DNA from: Clostridium collagenovorans DSM 3089
GTDB taxonomy: Bacteria; Bacillota; Clostridia; Clostridiales; Clostridiaceae
Length of the DNA: 64,000 nucleotides
Assembly (NCBI RefSeq): GCF_900130005.1
Contig: NZ_FQXP01000004.1
Span: forward strand, 12,703 to 76,702
Reading direction: 5' to 3'
A program made the translations under genes and the position numbers. This document shows, piece after piece, positions 25,274-34,257 of this stretch (within the stretch, counting starts at the first letter, position 1; every line of letters begins with the position of its first letter). The notes beneath the pieces were generated by a model that saw nothing but the letters and a program-made list of their open reading frames with translations, ran no database searches and was not told the DNA's origin.

Positions 25274-26974
25274 CTAAGATAATTTTTCTTTAATGAAAGA
25301 AATCACTTTATCAAATACAGAAGAATTTTCATCTGAAGAATCTTTTACAGTAACTTTTTTAGATTCTTTTTTATCATTTTCTTTTTTGTTATCATTGGTT
25401 ATTGGTTTAGTTTTAGCTATGAAATTTACTTTGCTTGTATTTTCTTCATAGTTTCCACTGAAATTATTTAAAGATTTTCCATAATCAGTTATTTCTTTTC
25501 CTAAGTCAGTTAAAGAATTAATTTTATCCATTGTATCTTTTAAAGAGCTTTCCATTTTTAATATTCCATCATTATGGAATTGACTCATTCCTTTTGCTAG
25601 TGTATCAGCTCCTTTAGAAAGTTCACCAGATGCAGAGGTTAAGGCAGAACTTGCATCTAGAAGTTTCTTTTTACCATCGACAAGTTGAGTTTTACCACCA
25701 TTTAAACCACCAAGGCCTGTTTGAAGCTTTTCAACACCAGCAGTTACTTGATTAATACCATCCTTTAATTTACCAGCAGCAGCAACATATTCTTTTACAC
25801 CGCTAGTATAAGCTGTAGCACCTTTTTCTAATTCACCCATCTTAGCAATAACACCTAAAAGAGCTTGCTTTTGAGGTAGACTGTCAGGTAAAGTTGAAGT
25901 AATAGAGCTAATACCTCCTTTTAAGGCACTTATAGCACCAAGTTGAGTATCAGCACCATTTATAAGACTTTGTCCCTTTTGAACAAAAACTTCAGCATTG
26001 CTACTTAAAGATTTACTTCCATCGTGTAGAGTATTAACACCACCAGCAGCTGAGTCAAGGCCTTTTAAGGCACTGTCAATACCATTCATGAAGGTACTAA
26101 GACCATTTTCAAATTCTTTCATTTTACTAGAGTAAGTTTTTTCACCTTCAGAAAGAGTGTTAGCTCCATCTAAAAGTTTTTTACTTGCATCCACTAAAGC
26201 ATCAACATCAGAATTCATACCATTTAACTTATCTAAACCTTCAGCAGTACTTAAATCAGGTAGTTCTGTAGAAGTACCTAAATATATAGAAGGCATCTCA
26301 AAGTCTTTAATTGTTCCTTGAATCTCGATAGTATCATATGTTTTTATATCATCATATCCTTCAAGATTTTTATCCATTCCAGGAAGTAAAACTCCAACTA
26401 CAACTTGTCTTTTACCATCACTAATAAGATGACCAGCTTCACTTACTTTTACATTTGAAATACAGTCTGCATTAAATGGTAAAATAGATAAAGTATAATA
26501 AGGTGCATAAATAGTTTTGTTTTCACCATTTATTTCTTTTTCTGTACACTGATTATTTTTTTGAGCAATAGATATTTTTAAATTTCCACTTTTACCACCT
26601 AACTCTTCAGGTTTTATTTCTTTATCATTTAGATAGTAAGTTATTTTAGTTTCAACTGGAAGTTCCTTTTTAGAACTTCCTTGATAAAATACATCTTCAC
26701 CATTAGCATCCCAAGTAAGAATATCACCATCTTTTTTAGGGGTAACATCTCCCTTTAGGTTAGTTATATTTTCTAAATCGGATTTGTCTTTTACTGTTTT
26801 ATCCCCATTAGTTTCTAAATGATTGCTAACAGTTATTTTGTTTACACTACCAGATGAATCCATTTCAACATAAACACTTTCGTTTTTAGTTGCAGCAAAA
26901 GCTGGAGTACAACTTAAAGAAAGCATTGTTATAGTAGAAAATAAACATATATATTTTTTATGTGATTTAAGCAT
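25274..26974 (-). CDS. Exported protein with YhgE-like coiled-coil repeats
   Basis: 566 residues. Signal peptide MLKSHKKYICLFSTITMLSL ending near SCTPAFA. Residues 30-230 form a beta-rich domain (YVEMDSSGSVNKITVSNHL). Residues 240-490 are a series of heptad-like repeats such as LDGANTLSEGEKTYSSKMKE, LKDGINQVTAGVEKLQTG and LVDGKKKLLDASSALTSA. These match the GAxxLxxGxxxL repeats of YhgE/Pip-type proteins that accompany RND or ABC transporters. A Lys/Glu/Ser-rich tail follows; no C-terminal membrane helix is evident. It starts 20 bases after the MMPL pump gene, hence is its operon partner, perhaps a periplasm-side adaptor. Confidence 0.75.
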   Translation of the reverse strand: MLKSHKKYICLFSTITMLSLSCTPAFAATKNESVYVEMDSSGSVNKITVSNHLETNGDKTVKDKSDLENITNLKGDVTPKKDGDILTWDANGEDVFYQGSSKKELPVETKITYYLNDKEIKPEELGGKSGNLKISIAQKNNQCTEKEINGENKTIYAPYYTLSILPFNADCISNVKVSEAGHLISDGKRQVVVGVLLPGMDKNLEGYDDIKTYDTIEIQGTIKDFEMPSIYLGTSTELPDLSTAEGLDKLNGMNSDVDALVDASKKLLDGANTLSEGEKTYSSKMKEFENGLSTFMNGIDSALKGLDSAAGGVNTLHDGSKSLSSNAEVFVQKGQSLINGADTQLGAISALKGGISSITSTLPDSLPQKQALLGVIAKMGELEKGATAYTSGVKEYVAAAGKLKDGINQVTAGVEKLQTGLGGLNGGKTQLVDGKKKLLDASSALTSASGELSKGADTLAKGMSQFHNDGILKMESSLKDTMDKINSLTDLGKEITDYGKSLNNFSGNYEENTSKVNFIAKTKPITNDNKKENDKKESKKVTVKDSSDENSSVFDKVISFIKEKLS

Positions 26975-26993
26975 TTTAAATTCCCCCTAAATA

Positions 26994-29075
26994 TTAATTA
27001 TTTGCAGTAACTTTCGAATTTTCAGATTTTTTTCTGAATAGTTTTTGGCATTTAAGAAGTATTGAAGGTAGTATAAATAATATAATTAACATACTTATAA
27101 TTGCTCCTCTAGCCATCATAGCTGTTAAAGAGCTAATTAAGTCAATTTTAGATACAAATACAACCCCGATTGTAGCAGCAAAGAAAGATAAAGCACTGGT
27201 AACTATTGATTTTGCAGAAGAAGATAATGCTACTTTCATTGCTTCTGTTGCATTTTCATGATACTCTAATTCCTCTCTAAATCTTGTTGTAAGCAATATC
27301 GCATAGTCTACTGTAGAACCAAGCTGTATACAACCTATAACAATTGAAGATACAAAAGGAATTAAGGTTCCTGTATAAGCAGGTATACCCATATTAATTG
27401 ATATAGCAAGTTCTATAGTAAGAACTAATATAGCAGCTAATAAAGGAGCTTTTAATACTATAGCAATAATTATAAATACAACAGCTATAGAAATAAGGTT
27501 TACAGTTTTAAAGTCTGTATCAGATATAGTTATTAAGTCATCAGTTAAAGGAGCTTCTCCAGTTATAAAAGAATCTGGATCATATTCCTTAAGAATTGAG
27601 CTTATTTCTTTTAGTTGTGCTCCAACTTCAGGTGATGCTGTAGAATATTCAGAGTTAACTAATATTCTTTCATATCCTCCACCAAAGAATATATTCTGAA
27701 AGTCTTCAGGAACCATGGATTGAGGAACCATAGGACCAATTATATTTGAGTAAGAAAGTACAGTTGAAACTCCATCAACATTTTCTATTCTTTCAATCAT
27801 TTTATTTTTCTGATTTACAGGAATATTATCTTTAAATCCAATAAAATGAGTAGTTTGCATATCGTAAGTCTCTTTTAAATGATTGAGAGCTATAATAGAG
27901 TCCATATCTTGAGGCAATCCTCTATCGATATTATAGTAAACTTGAGTTTTAACTTGTCCATATATAGCTGGAACAGCAAGTACTAAAGCTAAAACTATAA
28001 ATATAGTAGGTTTTTTAGTAACTATTTCAGATAGTTTCTTAAAAGATGGCATAAGTTCTTTATGGCTAAGCTTAGTAATAAGTGAATCAAAGCTTAAGAT
28101 AAGTGCTGGTAATATTGTAAGAGTACAAATTATACCTAATAAAACACCCTTAGCCATAACTATGCCGATATCTTTACCAAGTCCTAATTTCATAAATACT
28201 AAAGTTAAAAATCCAGCTATTGTAGTTAAAGCAGCACCAGATACTGAAATTGCAGTATTTTTAATAGCAAGGGCCATAGCTTCCACTTTATCTAAGCCTT
28301 TCCCTTTTTCTTCTTCATAACGGTGAAATAAGAAAATTGAAAAGTCCATTGTTACTCCAAGTTGAAGTACACCAGCAATAGCTGCTGTTATATAAGATAT
28401 TTCACCTAAGAAGTAGTTGGTTCCTAAATTATAAAGTACAGCGAATCCAATACCTAATAAGAATAATATAGGTATTAAGAATGAAGTTGAAGAAAGTATT
28501 AGAACTATTGCAGCAAGTACTACAGCAAGTACAACATAAAAACCTCTTTCGCCGTCAGCAACATTAATCATATCCTTCATAAGTGGAGCTATACCACTTA
28601 AGTGATACTTATCAGTATATTTTTCAGATATATTCCTAATTTCTTCAATAGCTGATAAAGTAACTTCATTAGCAGAAGAGTAAGATAGGTTTATAGGAAC
28701 AAGAGTATAATCTCCTCTATAAACTAATTTCATAACATCCTCAGGTAACATATCCTTAGGTACATTAACATCAAGGGTATCTCTAATCCAAATTACTGAA
28801 TCAACACCATTAACTTTTTTTATTTCGTCTACTATGTTAGAAATTTCATAATCTTTCATATTTTCTAAAACTAACATAGCAATTTGAGAAGAACCAAAGG
28901 AGTCTGTAATTATATCTTCACCCTTAACAGATTCCAAATCAGCAGGTAAGTATGTTAACAAGTCGTAGTTAGTTTTGGTAGCAGCCATTCCTAAGAAGGA
29001 AGGTATAGTTAAAAGTACTGCTAGTATAAGAACTAAAACTCTATGCTTACCTATGAATTTTCCTAGTTTGTACAC
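26994..29075 (-). CDS. MMPL/RND-superfamily transporter
   Basis: About 693 residues with twelve membrane helices in two 6-helix halves, each after an extracellular domain (residues 30-190 and 390-545). Motifs include GVTMDFSIFLFHRYEEEKGK in the first half and GSTVDYAILLTTRFREELEY in the second: the acidic D in helix 4 that drives proton-coupled export in MMPL proteins. Substrates in relatives are lipids, glycopeptidolipids or drugs. GTG at 29075 follows GAGGTGATAAAT; an in-frame GTG three codons earlier overlaps the ribosome binding site. First gene of the operon with the exported coiled-coil protein. Confidence 0.9.
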   Translation of the reverse strand: MYKLGKFIGKHRVLVLILAVLLTIPSFLGMAATKTNYDLLTYLPADLESVKGEDIITDSFGSSQIAMLVLENMKDYEISNIVDEIKKVNGVDSVIWIRDTLDVNVPKDMLPEDVMKLVYRGDYTLVPINLSYSSANEVTLSAIEEIRNISEKYTDKYHLSGIAPLMKDMINVADGERGFYVVLAVVLAAIVLILSSTSFLIPILFLLGIGFAVLYNLGTNYFLGEISYITAAIAGVLQLGVTMDFSIFLFHRYEEEKGKGLDKVEAMALAIKNTAISVSGAALTTIAGFLTLVFMKLGLGKDIGIVMAKGVLLGIICTLTILPALILSFDSLITKLSHKELMPSFKKLSEIVTKKPTIFIVLALVLAVPAIYGQVKTQVYYNIDRGLPQDMDSIIALNHLKETYDMQTTHFIGFKDNIPVNQKNKMIERIENVDGVSTVLSYSNIIGPMVPQSMVPEDFQNIFFGGGYERILVNSEYSTASPEVGAQLKEISSILKEYDPDSFITGEAPLTDDLITISDTDFKTVNLISIAVVFIIIAIVLKAPLLAAILVLTIELAISINMGIPAYTGTLIPFVSSIVIGCIQLGSTVDYAILLTTRFREELEYHENATEAMKVALSSSAKSIVTSALSFFAATIGVVFVSKIDLISSLTAMMARGAIISMLIILFILPSILLKCQKLFRKKSENSKVTANN

Positions 29076-29111
29076 ATTTATCACCTCTTACATTAAAATA
29101 AAATCATTAAA

Positions 29112-29168
29112 AAATGACCATAGGTCATTTGATAAGAATACAATAACATTATTATGACCAATAGTCAA
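29112..29168 (-). promoter_or_regulatory. TetR-type operators and promoter of the MMPL operon
   Basis: On the minus strand TTGACT (complement of 29163-29168) and TATTGT (29140-29145) form a promoter with 17 bases between. Operator 1 is the perfect palindrome AAATGACC-ATA-GGTCATTT (29112-29130), just after the -10. Operator 2 (29150-29168) shares ATGACC and GTCA at the same spacing and overlaps the -35. Repression by the nearby TetR protein is likely. Confidence 0.8.
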
Positions 29169-29538
29169 CTTTTGATTGTTAAATTATAGTATATTAATAA
29201 ATGTTATAATTTGTTAATATATATTTTCCATATTGTAAAAAGTTAAAGAATAATAAGAGCTTATTATAATAAAATGCAATAGTAATTTAATTATTAAGAG
29301 TTGAAGTTTTAAAATCTAGTATGATATTCAATAAGGTGTAAGAATAAGCTCAAGTACTTAAAAAAATAAAAATAAAAAATTGACCTTAAATGTTAAAAAT
29401 TGTATTATAGCGTATGAAGGTACTATATAAATATAAAGCTAATTGGTTACGGTTTATTTTAATTAATGAGCAGAATTAATTAAAATATTATTTAGTGAGA
29501 AATATTTAATAAAATATATATTGTAAAGGAGGGGGAGT
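29169..29538. other. Divergent intergenic region
   Basis: 370 bases before the 85-residue gene. It includes a perfect inverted repeat TATTTTAATTAAT (29455-29467) / ATTAATTAAAATA (29475-29487) without a T tail, of unknown meaning. Otherwise it is AT-rich and featureless. Confidence 0.5.
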
Positions 29539-29796
29539 ATGGATAGTAGAGTTAAATCATTAAGTGGGGGAAATTTGGATATAGATTTATCAAGTGAGAA
29601 TGTTGATTGGAATCAGACTCAATGCCCGTGGAATGTTGAAGATAAGACTAAGGAGCATAAATGTGCTGTAAAGGGAATATCTATATGTAAATATTTTTGT
29701 GGGATTAAATTTTTAGATAGTGTACTTTGTAGTTATCCTTATGAAAATGAAGAAGTACTTACAAGAGAGGATATTGATAGAGATTTATTTAAGTAA
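29539..29796 (+). CDS. Small cysteine-rich protein, unknown
   Basis: 85 residues. Cysteines occur as QCPWN, HKCAVKGISICKYFCGI and SVLCSYP, six in all, spaced like a small metal or iron-sulfur site, though no known ferredoxin or zinc ribbon pattern fits exactly. No signal or membrane segment. A very strong ribosome binding site (AAAGGAGGGGG) points to efficient translation. It sits alone between the MMPL operator region and a terminator. Confidence 0.65.
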   Translation: MDSRVKSLSGGNLDIDLSSENVDWNQTQCPWNVEDKTKEHKCAVKGISICKYFCGIKFLDSVLCSYPYENEEVLTREDIDRDLFK

Positions 29797-29809
29797 AATG
29801 TTTAACTTC

Positions 29810-29889
29810 AAAAAGGCTGTTGCACTAGAAATCTTAATAACAATATAATATTATATTGTTAAGATATTTTTTAGTGAAACAACCTTTTT
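29810..29889. terminator. Long bidirectional hairpin terminator
   Basis: AAAAAGGCTGTTGCACTAGA pairs with the complement ending TTTAGTGAAACAACCTTTTT, and CTTAATAACAATATA with TATATTGTTAAG in the inner part. T runs are on both strands. It lies between the small cysteine protein (+) and the TetR gene (-). Confidence 0.85.
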
Positions 29890-29901
29890 ATTATATTTAG
29901 A

Positions 29902-30501
29902 TTACTCTCTTCCAGATTTTAATGTTGCTTTTATGCTATCATACAAATGAGGCTTTAAATCTTCTATTGAAACGGGTTGATTTAATAAAATTGAGCTATA
30001 GCAAGTTGAACCAACCATTTCTATTATTATGAATAGTAGAACTTCTGCATTTTTAAACTTTATGTTTTGTCGTCTTGAAGATTCCATAAACAAATCATAA
30101 TAACTATAAGATGACTTTTTATCTGTAGAATTTAATACCTTTTTATAAATTCCCCAAGAGAGATTTCTAGAAATCATTTTTAACAATAGTTTATCTTGAG
30201 AAAGCTCATCTATAATATGGTTTACTATGAAAATTACTTCATCATCGAAGTTAGAAATATCTTCTTTCAAATAATCTTCTATGGCTTTTTGAAAAAGCTC
30301 ACTTGTTTTTTTTACTATAAGTTTATCCCTTATGTCATATTTATCTTTAAAATACAGATAAAATGTACCTTTCCCAACTCCAGCAATATCAACTATATCT
30401 TTAATAGCTGTATTATTTATTCCCTTAGTTGAGAATAAGTTAAAGGCGGTCTGAAATAACTTTTCTTCTTTTTGGCGTTTATTTTCTTCAACTTTTCCCA
30501 T
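29902..30501 (-). CDS. TetR-family repressor
   Basis: 199 residues. The N-terminal helix-turn-helix is canonical: FQTAFNLFSTKGINNTAIKD, then IVDIAGVGKGTFYLYFKDKY. The C-terminal ligand domain is helical and not assignable to a ligand. AGGAGGTGGC precedes the ATG. The likely target is the palindromic pair in front of the MMPL operon, about 800 bases away; no matching site is visible in front of its own gene, so it may be unregulated or use a more degenerate site. Confidence 0.9.
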   Translation of the reverse strand: MGKVEENKRQKEEKLFQTAFNLFSTKGINNTAIKDIVDIAGVGKGTFYLYFKDKYDIRDKLIVKKTSELFQKAIEDYLKEDISNFDDEVIFIVNHIIDELSQDKLLLKMISRNLSWGIYKKVLNSTDKKSSYSYYDLFMESSRRQNIKFKNAEVLLFIIIEMVGSTCYSSILLNQPVSIEDLKPHLYDSIKATLKSGRE

Positions 30502-30934
30502 AAAGCCACCTCCTATTAAGTATAATAAAAATTAAAGTTATATTTGTCAAATAAGATTTTACACAAAGTTGCACTTAGCAATATAAACATAGATAAGTAT
30601 ATATTTTAACAGTGAATTTTCATTATATTTGAAAGTAATATTATTTAATAAAGATATTTTTACATTAGAATCTAGGTTATTAATTCAAACTTATATAATA
30701 TATATTTAATTAAGCCTATTATGAAAAAGCATATTTTAAATAATATACAATAAGTATTAAAATACATAAAAATATCAATAAGGGAAATTAATGAAAAATA
30801 ATTGTAATATACTGTTATTGACAACTATGGTTTTAATATATAATAATATTAATGTATGTTAAATTTCTATTAACAATATAAATTGGCATTCATTTAACGA
30901 AGGTTTCATATTTATATTAAGGGACGGTGAGAAA
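30502..30934. other. Divergent intergenic region
   Basis: 433 AT-rich bases between the TetR gene (-) and the ClC gene (+). A plausible ClC promoter is TTGACA (30818-30823) with TAATAA (30841-30846) 17 bases on. Nothing else is recognised. Confidence 0.5.
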
Positions 30935-32497
30935 ATGGAAGTTGGAAACACGAATAAGCTTTTAAGCAATAGAAAAAACCTTAGATTTAATTTAATATTT
31001 CAAGGAGTTATAGTAGGACTTATTACAGGCTTAGTTATAGTCTTGAATAGACTCGCTATAAGTAAATTTTCAGTTTTTTTTAAAACTTTATATGCTACGG
31101 CTAAGGGAAATCCATTAAAGGTTATAGGAGTATTCTGTATACTTATAGTGATGGGTTTAATAACAGGTTTTTTGGCAAGAAAAGAGCCTATGATTTCAGG
31201 AAGTGGTATTCCTCAAGTAGAAGGAAGATTACTTAGAAAACTAAAAATGAATTGGTTTACAATATTAATTTACAAGTTTTTAGGTGGAGTTATGGGACTA
31301 GCTGCGGGATTGTCTTTAGGAAGAGAAGGTCCTTCAGTTCAAATGGGTGCATCTATAGGAGAAGGAGTAAGCAAGGTATTTAAGAAAACACCTGTAAACA
31401 AGGAATTTCTTATTACATCCGGTGCTTCAGCTGGATTAGCAGCTGCTTTTAACTCACCCTTATCAGGTGTTATATTTGCCTTAGAAGAAGTTCATAGAAG
31501 CTTTTCACCTATGATTTTATTACCTGCTATGGCAGCTGCTTTAACATCAGACTTTGTAACAAAGCAGTTTTTAGGAGTTGAACCAGTTTTAAACTCTTCT
31601 AGATTGATTTCTTTACCACTAAGATATTATTGGACATTAATAATATTAGGAATTTTAGTTGGAGTTTCAGGCGTTCTTTTTTCAAAGGGTATACTTCTTT
31701 TTCAAGATATCTATGGAAAGTTTAAGAACTTAAGAGTTGAATTTAAAGTTGCAATTCCTTTTATAATAACAGGTGTTATAGGATTCCTTATACCAGACCT
31801 TTTAGGGGGAGGACACGATCTTATCATGTCTTTGTTTAACAACGACATGAGTATATATACTATGTTATTTTATTTTGGTATTAAATTTTTATTAGTACTT
31901 ATATGTTTTGGATCAGGAGTACCAGGAGGTATATTTTTACCACTATTACTATTAGGAGCTTTATTAGGTAATATCTTTGGAGTAATTCTTAGTAATACAT
32001 TTGGTATCCCAGAAATCTTTATTATTAATTTTATAATATTAGCAATGGCTGGACATTTTGCTTCTATAGTAAAATCTCCTATAACAGGTATAGTATTAAT
32101 AATGGAGATGACAGGTTCCTTTGAACAATTATTATCAGTATCTTTAGTTGTATTTGTATCATATATTGTTTCAGATATTTTCAAAAGTGATCCAATATAT
32201 GAATCATTACTGGAAAGATTATTAAAGCGTGTAGGAGTTTCTAAAGCTAAGGAAAGTGCTAACAAAACTTTATTTGAAATTGGTGTTGAAGTAGGTAGCT
32301 ATGTTGAGGGAAAACTTATAAAGGAATTAAATTTTCCAGAGGAATGTTTATTAGTTGCTATTAAGAGAGGGAACGAAGAAATTATTCCTAAAGGAAATGT
32401 TACTATCTTAGGTGGCGATTATCTTGTAGTATTAGTAAGTGATAATAAGGTTGCTAGTATGCTAGATGAATTTAAGAGTTTAACCTTAATGGATTAG
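30935..32497 (+). CDS. ClC-family chloride/proton antiporter with TrkA-C domain
   Basis: 520 residues. The ion-pathway motifs are present: GSGIP (89-93), GREGP (129-133) with the external gating glutamate E131, and the helix ending FALEEVHRSF, whose Glu pair includes the internal proton glutamate. Both glutamates argue for a Cl-/H+ exchanger rather than a channel or a fluoride CLC. About residues 435-520 form a cytoplasmic TrkA-C (RCK_C) domain (GSYVEGKLIKELNFPEECLL), a common regulatory tail. GGGACGGTGAG precedes the ATG. Single-gene unit. Confidence 0.93.
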   Translation: MEVGNTNKLLSNRKNLRFNLIFQGVIVGLITGLVIVLNRLAISKFSVFFKTLYATAKGNPLKVIGVFCILIVMGLITGFLARKEPMISGSGIPQVEGRLLRKLKMNWFTILIYKFLGGVMGLAAGLSLGREGPSVQMGASIGEGVSKVFKKTPVNKEFLITSGASAGLAAAFNSPLSGVIFALEEVHRSFSPMILLPAMAAALTSDFVTKQFLGVEPVLNSSRLISLPLRYYWTLIILGILVGVSGVLFSKGILLFQDIYGKFKNLRVEFKVAIPFIITGVIGFLIPDLLGGGHDLIMSLFNNDMSIYTMLFYFGIKFLLVLICFGSGVPGGIFLPLLLLGALLGNIFGVILSNTFGIPEIFIINFIILAMAGHFASIVKSPITGIVLIMEMTGSFEQLLSVSLVVFVSYIVSDIFKSDPIYESLLERLLKRVGVSKAKESANKTLFEIGVEVGSYVEGKLIKELNFPEECLLVAIKRGNEEIIPKGNVTILGGDYLVVLVSDNKVASMLDEFKSLTLMD

Positions 32498-32571
32498 AAC
32501 TATGAAGTCAATAATGTACTTAAGAATTTATTAAAGCTTAAGTATTAGTATTGAAGAGTAAGTTTTTGAAT

Positions 32572-32620
32572 AAAAAAGTGAGAATCAAGTAATTTATCAT
32601 TCTTGATTCTCACTTTTTTT
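32572..32620. terminator. Bidirectional terminator overlapping a stop codon
   Basis: Perfect stem AGTGAGAATCAAG / CTTGATTCTCACT (to 32613) with T run. The minus-strand gene's TAA (32619-32621) lies within the T run, so the two converging genes are packed tightly. Confidence 0.9.
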
Positions 32621-34031
32621 AACATCCTCTTGTATAGCCACCAAATTTTAATATAGTACAACCTTCAAATGGATTAGCAGTACCTACAAATAAAGCATTT
32701 TCTTTAGTTACTACCAAACTTCTTATACCATAATCATAGTGATTACCAAATCCATTTTGAGTTATTGGAGCAAAACTAACTCCATTCACGGTTGAGTATA
32801 AATCACATCCGAAGCTTTTCTTATGACTCATAAATCTGCTAAGGTTTGCCTTTATGCGTTTTTGGACTTCCTCAAAGGATTCTCCAATTGGATATTTTTC
32901 TAAGATCTTATTAAATAAATGCTTATTTTTTATTGCCATTTCTATAATAGGTTCAACACATACTGCAGCATTAAAGGTACCTACATATAGTCTGTTATTG
33001 TAAACCTTTAGCTGCCAAATGTAAAAGTTGTAAGGGTCATTAAAGCCAGAGGATAAACCACTTAAAGCATTACCTCTCATACCTGTTGTAGGATAAGTTG
33101 GACGCAAAGGTGTTCCACCAACTACAACTTCCCATTTATCAGCAGTGTTAACTCTAATTAAGTCAGCGCCTTTAGGAACTACAAAAGGTATTAATTTAGT
33201 AGGGTCTGTAGCGGTACCTATATAAAGATAATTATTAAATACCTCCATGCTTATAGGACATTCATTAGTAGCATCTCCAGCTCCTTTATCAACCACTAAT
33301 ACCCATTTATTAATTTCGGGTTCTTCACCTTCAGTTCTCCAAATCATAAAACCTTCCTTGGATTCAGTACCAACATAAAGATGATCATTAAATTCAGCCA
33401 TACTCCATATGTTTCCTATAGGATTTTTACCAAAAATTTCAGGGGTACTTTCTAACTTCCATCCAAATAATTCAGGGTCATAGGAAGAATATAAAAGTGA
33501 TGGTGAATTAAGTTTAGCAGAATTATTTATAACGCCCATATAAAGTTTATTTTTATATTGAAGCATAGATCTACAAGAAAGACCCTTTCCTAATTTGTTA
33601 GGTACTTCAAACCAGTTAACTCCATTAGTTGATTTTAAAATCTTAATTCCATCCTTACACATTCCTGAAGCATACATAACAGGTTTTACACCTAAGGATT
33701 TGAATTTTTGTAAGTATCTAAATCCATATATAGTAGGTTCTTTATCTGTAGCCTCAGGGGCTTTATACACTCGTTCCATAGGAAGTGAACCATCTTTTTT
33801 ATATCTCCATATTTCTGCTGCCATATCCTTATTAGTAGACATGAAATCAATAGCTACTTTTAAATCAGGAAACATAGAGGTAGCAAGAGAACTTATTAAG
33901 TTACGTCCAGTTCCAACATAGATATAATCTCCAAATTCACACATAGACCAAGCATAATTATTTTGACGGCCATTATCTAGGTCTTCACTATCAAAACCTC
34001 TGTAAGGTGAGATGTGGGTATAATTTTTCAT
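32619..34031 (-). CDS. Beta-propeller-like protein, unknown role
   Basis: 470 residues from the ATG at 34031, chosen because TAGGAG lies eight bases in front; a GTG three codons earlier is too close. There is no signal peptide. Five to seven repeats have the pattern W-S/Q-M/L-x-E/V-F/Y-N-D/N-x-L/R-Y-V-G-T, for example SMCEFGDYIYVGTGRN, SMAEFNDHLYVGTESKEGF, SMEVFNNYLYIGTATD and WQLKVYNNRLYVGTFNA, the form of propeller blades. No catalytic residues are recognised. It follows the large DUF11-type gene on the same strand but behind a terminator. Confidence 0.6.
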   Translation of the reverse strand: MKNYTHISPYRGFDSEDLDNGRQNNYAWSMCEFGDYIYVGTGRNLISSLATSMFPDLKVAIDFMSTNKDMAAEIWRYKKDGSLPMERVYKAPEATDKEPTIYGFRYLQKFKSLGVKPVMYASGMCKDGIKILKSTNGVNWFEVPNKLGKGLSCRSMLQYKNKLYMGVINNSAKLNSPSLLYSSYDPELFGWKLESTPEIFGKNPIGNIWSMAEFNDHLYVGTESKEGFMIWRTEGEEPEINKWVLVVDKGAGDATNECPISMEVFNNYLYIGTATDPTKLIPFVVPKGADLIRVNTADKWEVVVGGTPLRPTYPTTGMRGNALSGLSSGFNDPYNFYIWQLKVYNNRLYVGTFNAAVCVEPIIEMAIKNKHLFNKILEKYPIGESFEEVQKRIKANLSRFMSHKKSFGCDLYSTVNGVSFAPITQNGFGNHYDYGIRSLVVTKENALFVGTANPFEGCTILKFGGYTRGC

Positions 34032-34221
34032 ATCAATCACTCCTATAATTGATTAAGTATAACATCCAAGTCAATGTACTCAAATTAACTTAAACACATT
34101 TTTAAATTGGTATATATTACCATAATATACTTTGGTGTCAGTAAAGTTACTTTAAATTATAGATATAAATAAAATAAAAGAAGTAAAGGTGATATATTAA
34201 AGGATTCATTACTGTAAAAAT

Positions 34222-34256
34222 AAAGACATCTCAAATTAAGATGTCTTTATTTTTCT
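34222..34256 (-). terminator. Terminator after the DUF11/SdrD-B protein gene
   Basis: Stem AAAGACATCT (34222-34231) / AGATGTCTTT (34239-34248), T-rich on both sides. It ends the large minus-strand gene. Confidence 0.85.
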
Positions 34257-34257
34257 C

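Noticed and set aside
30196..30432. Plus-strand frame opposite the TetR gene
   Set aside because: Opposes the conserved helix-turn-helix of the TetR gene and lacks a start signal.
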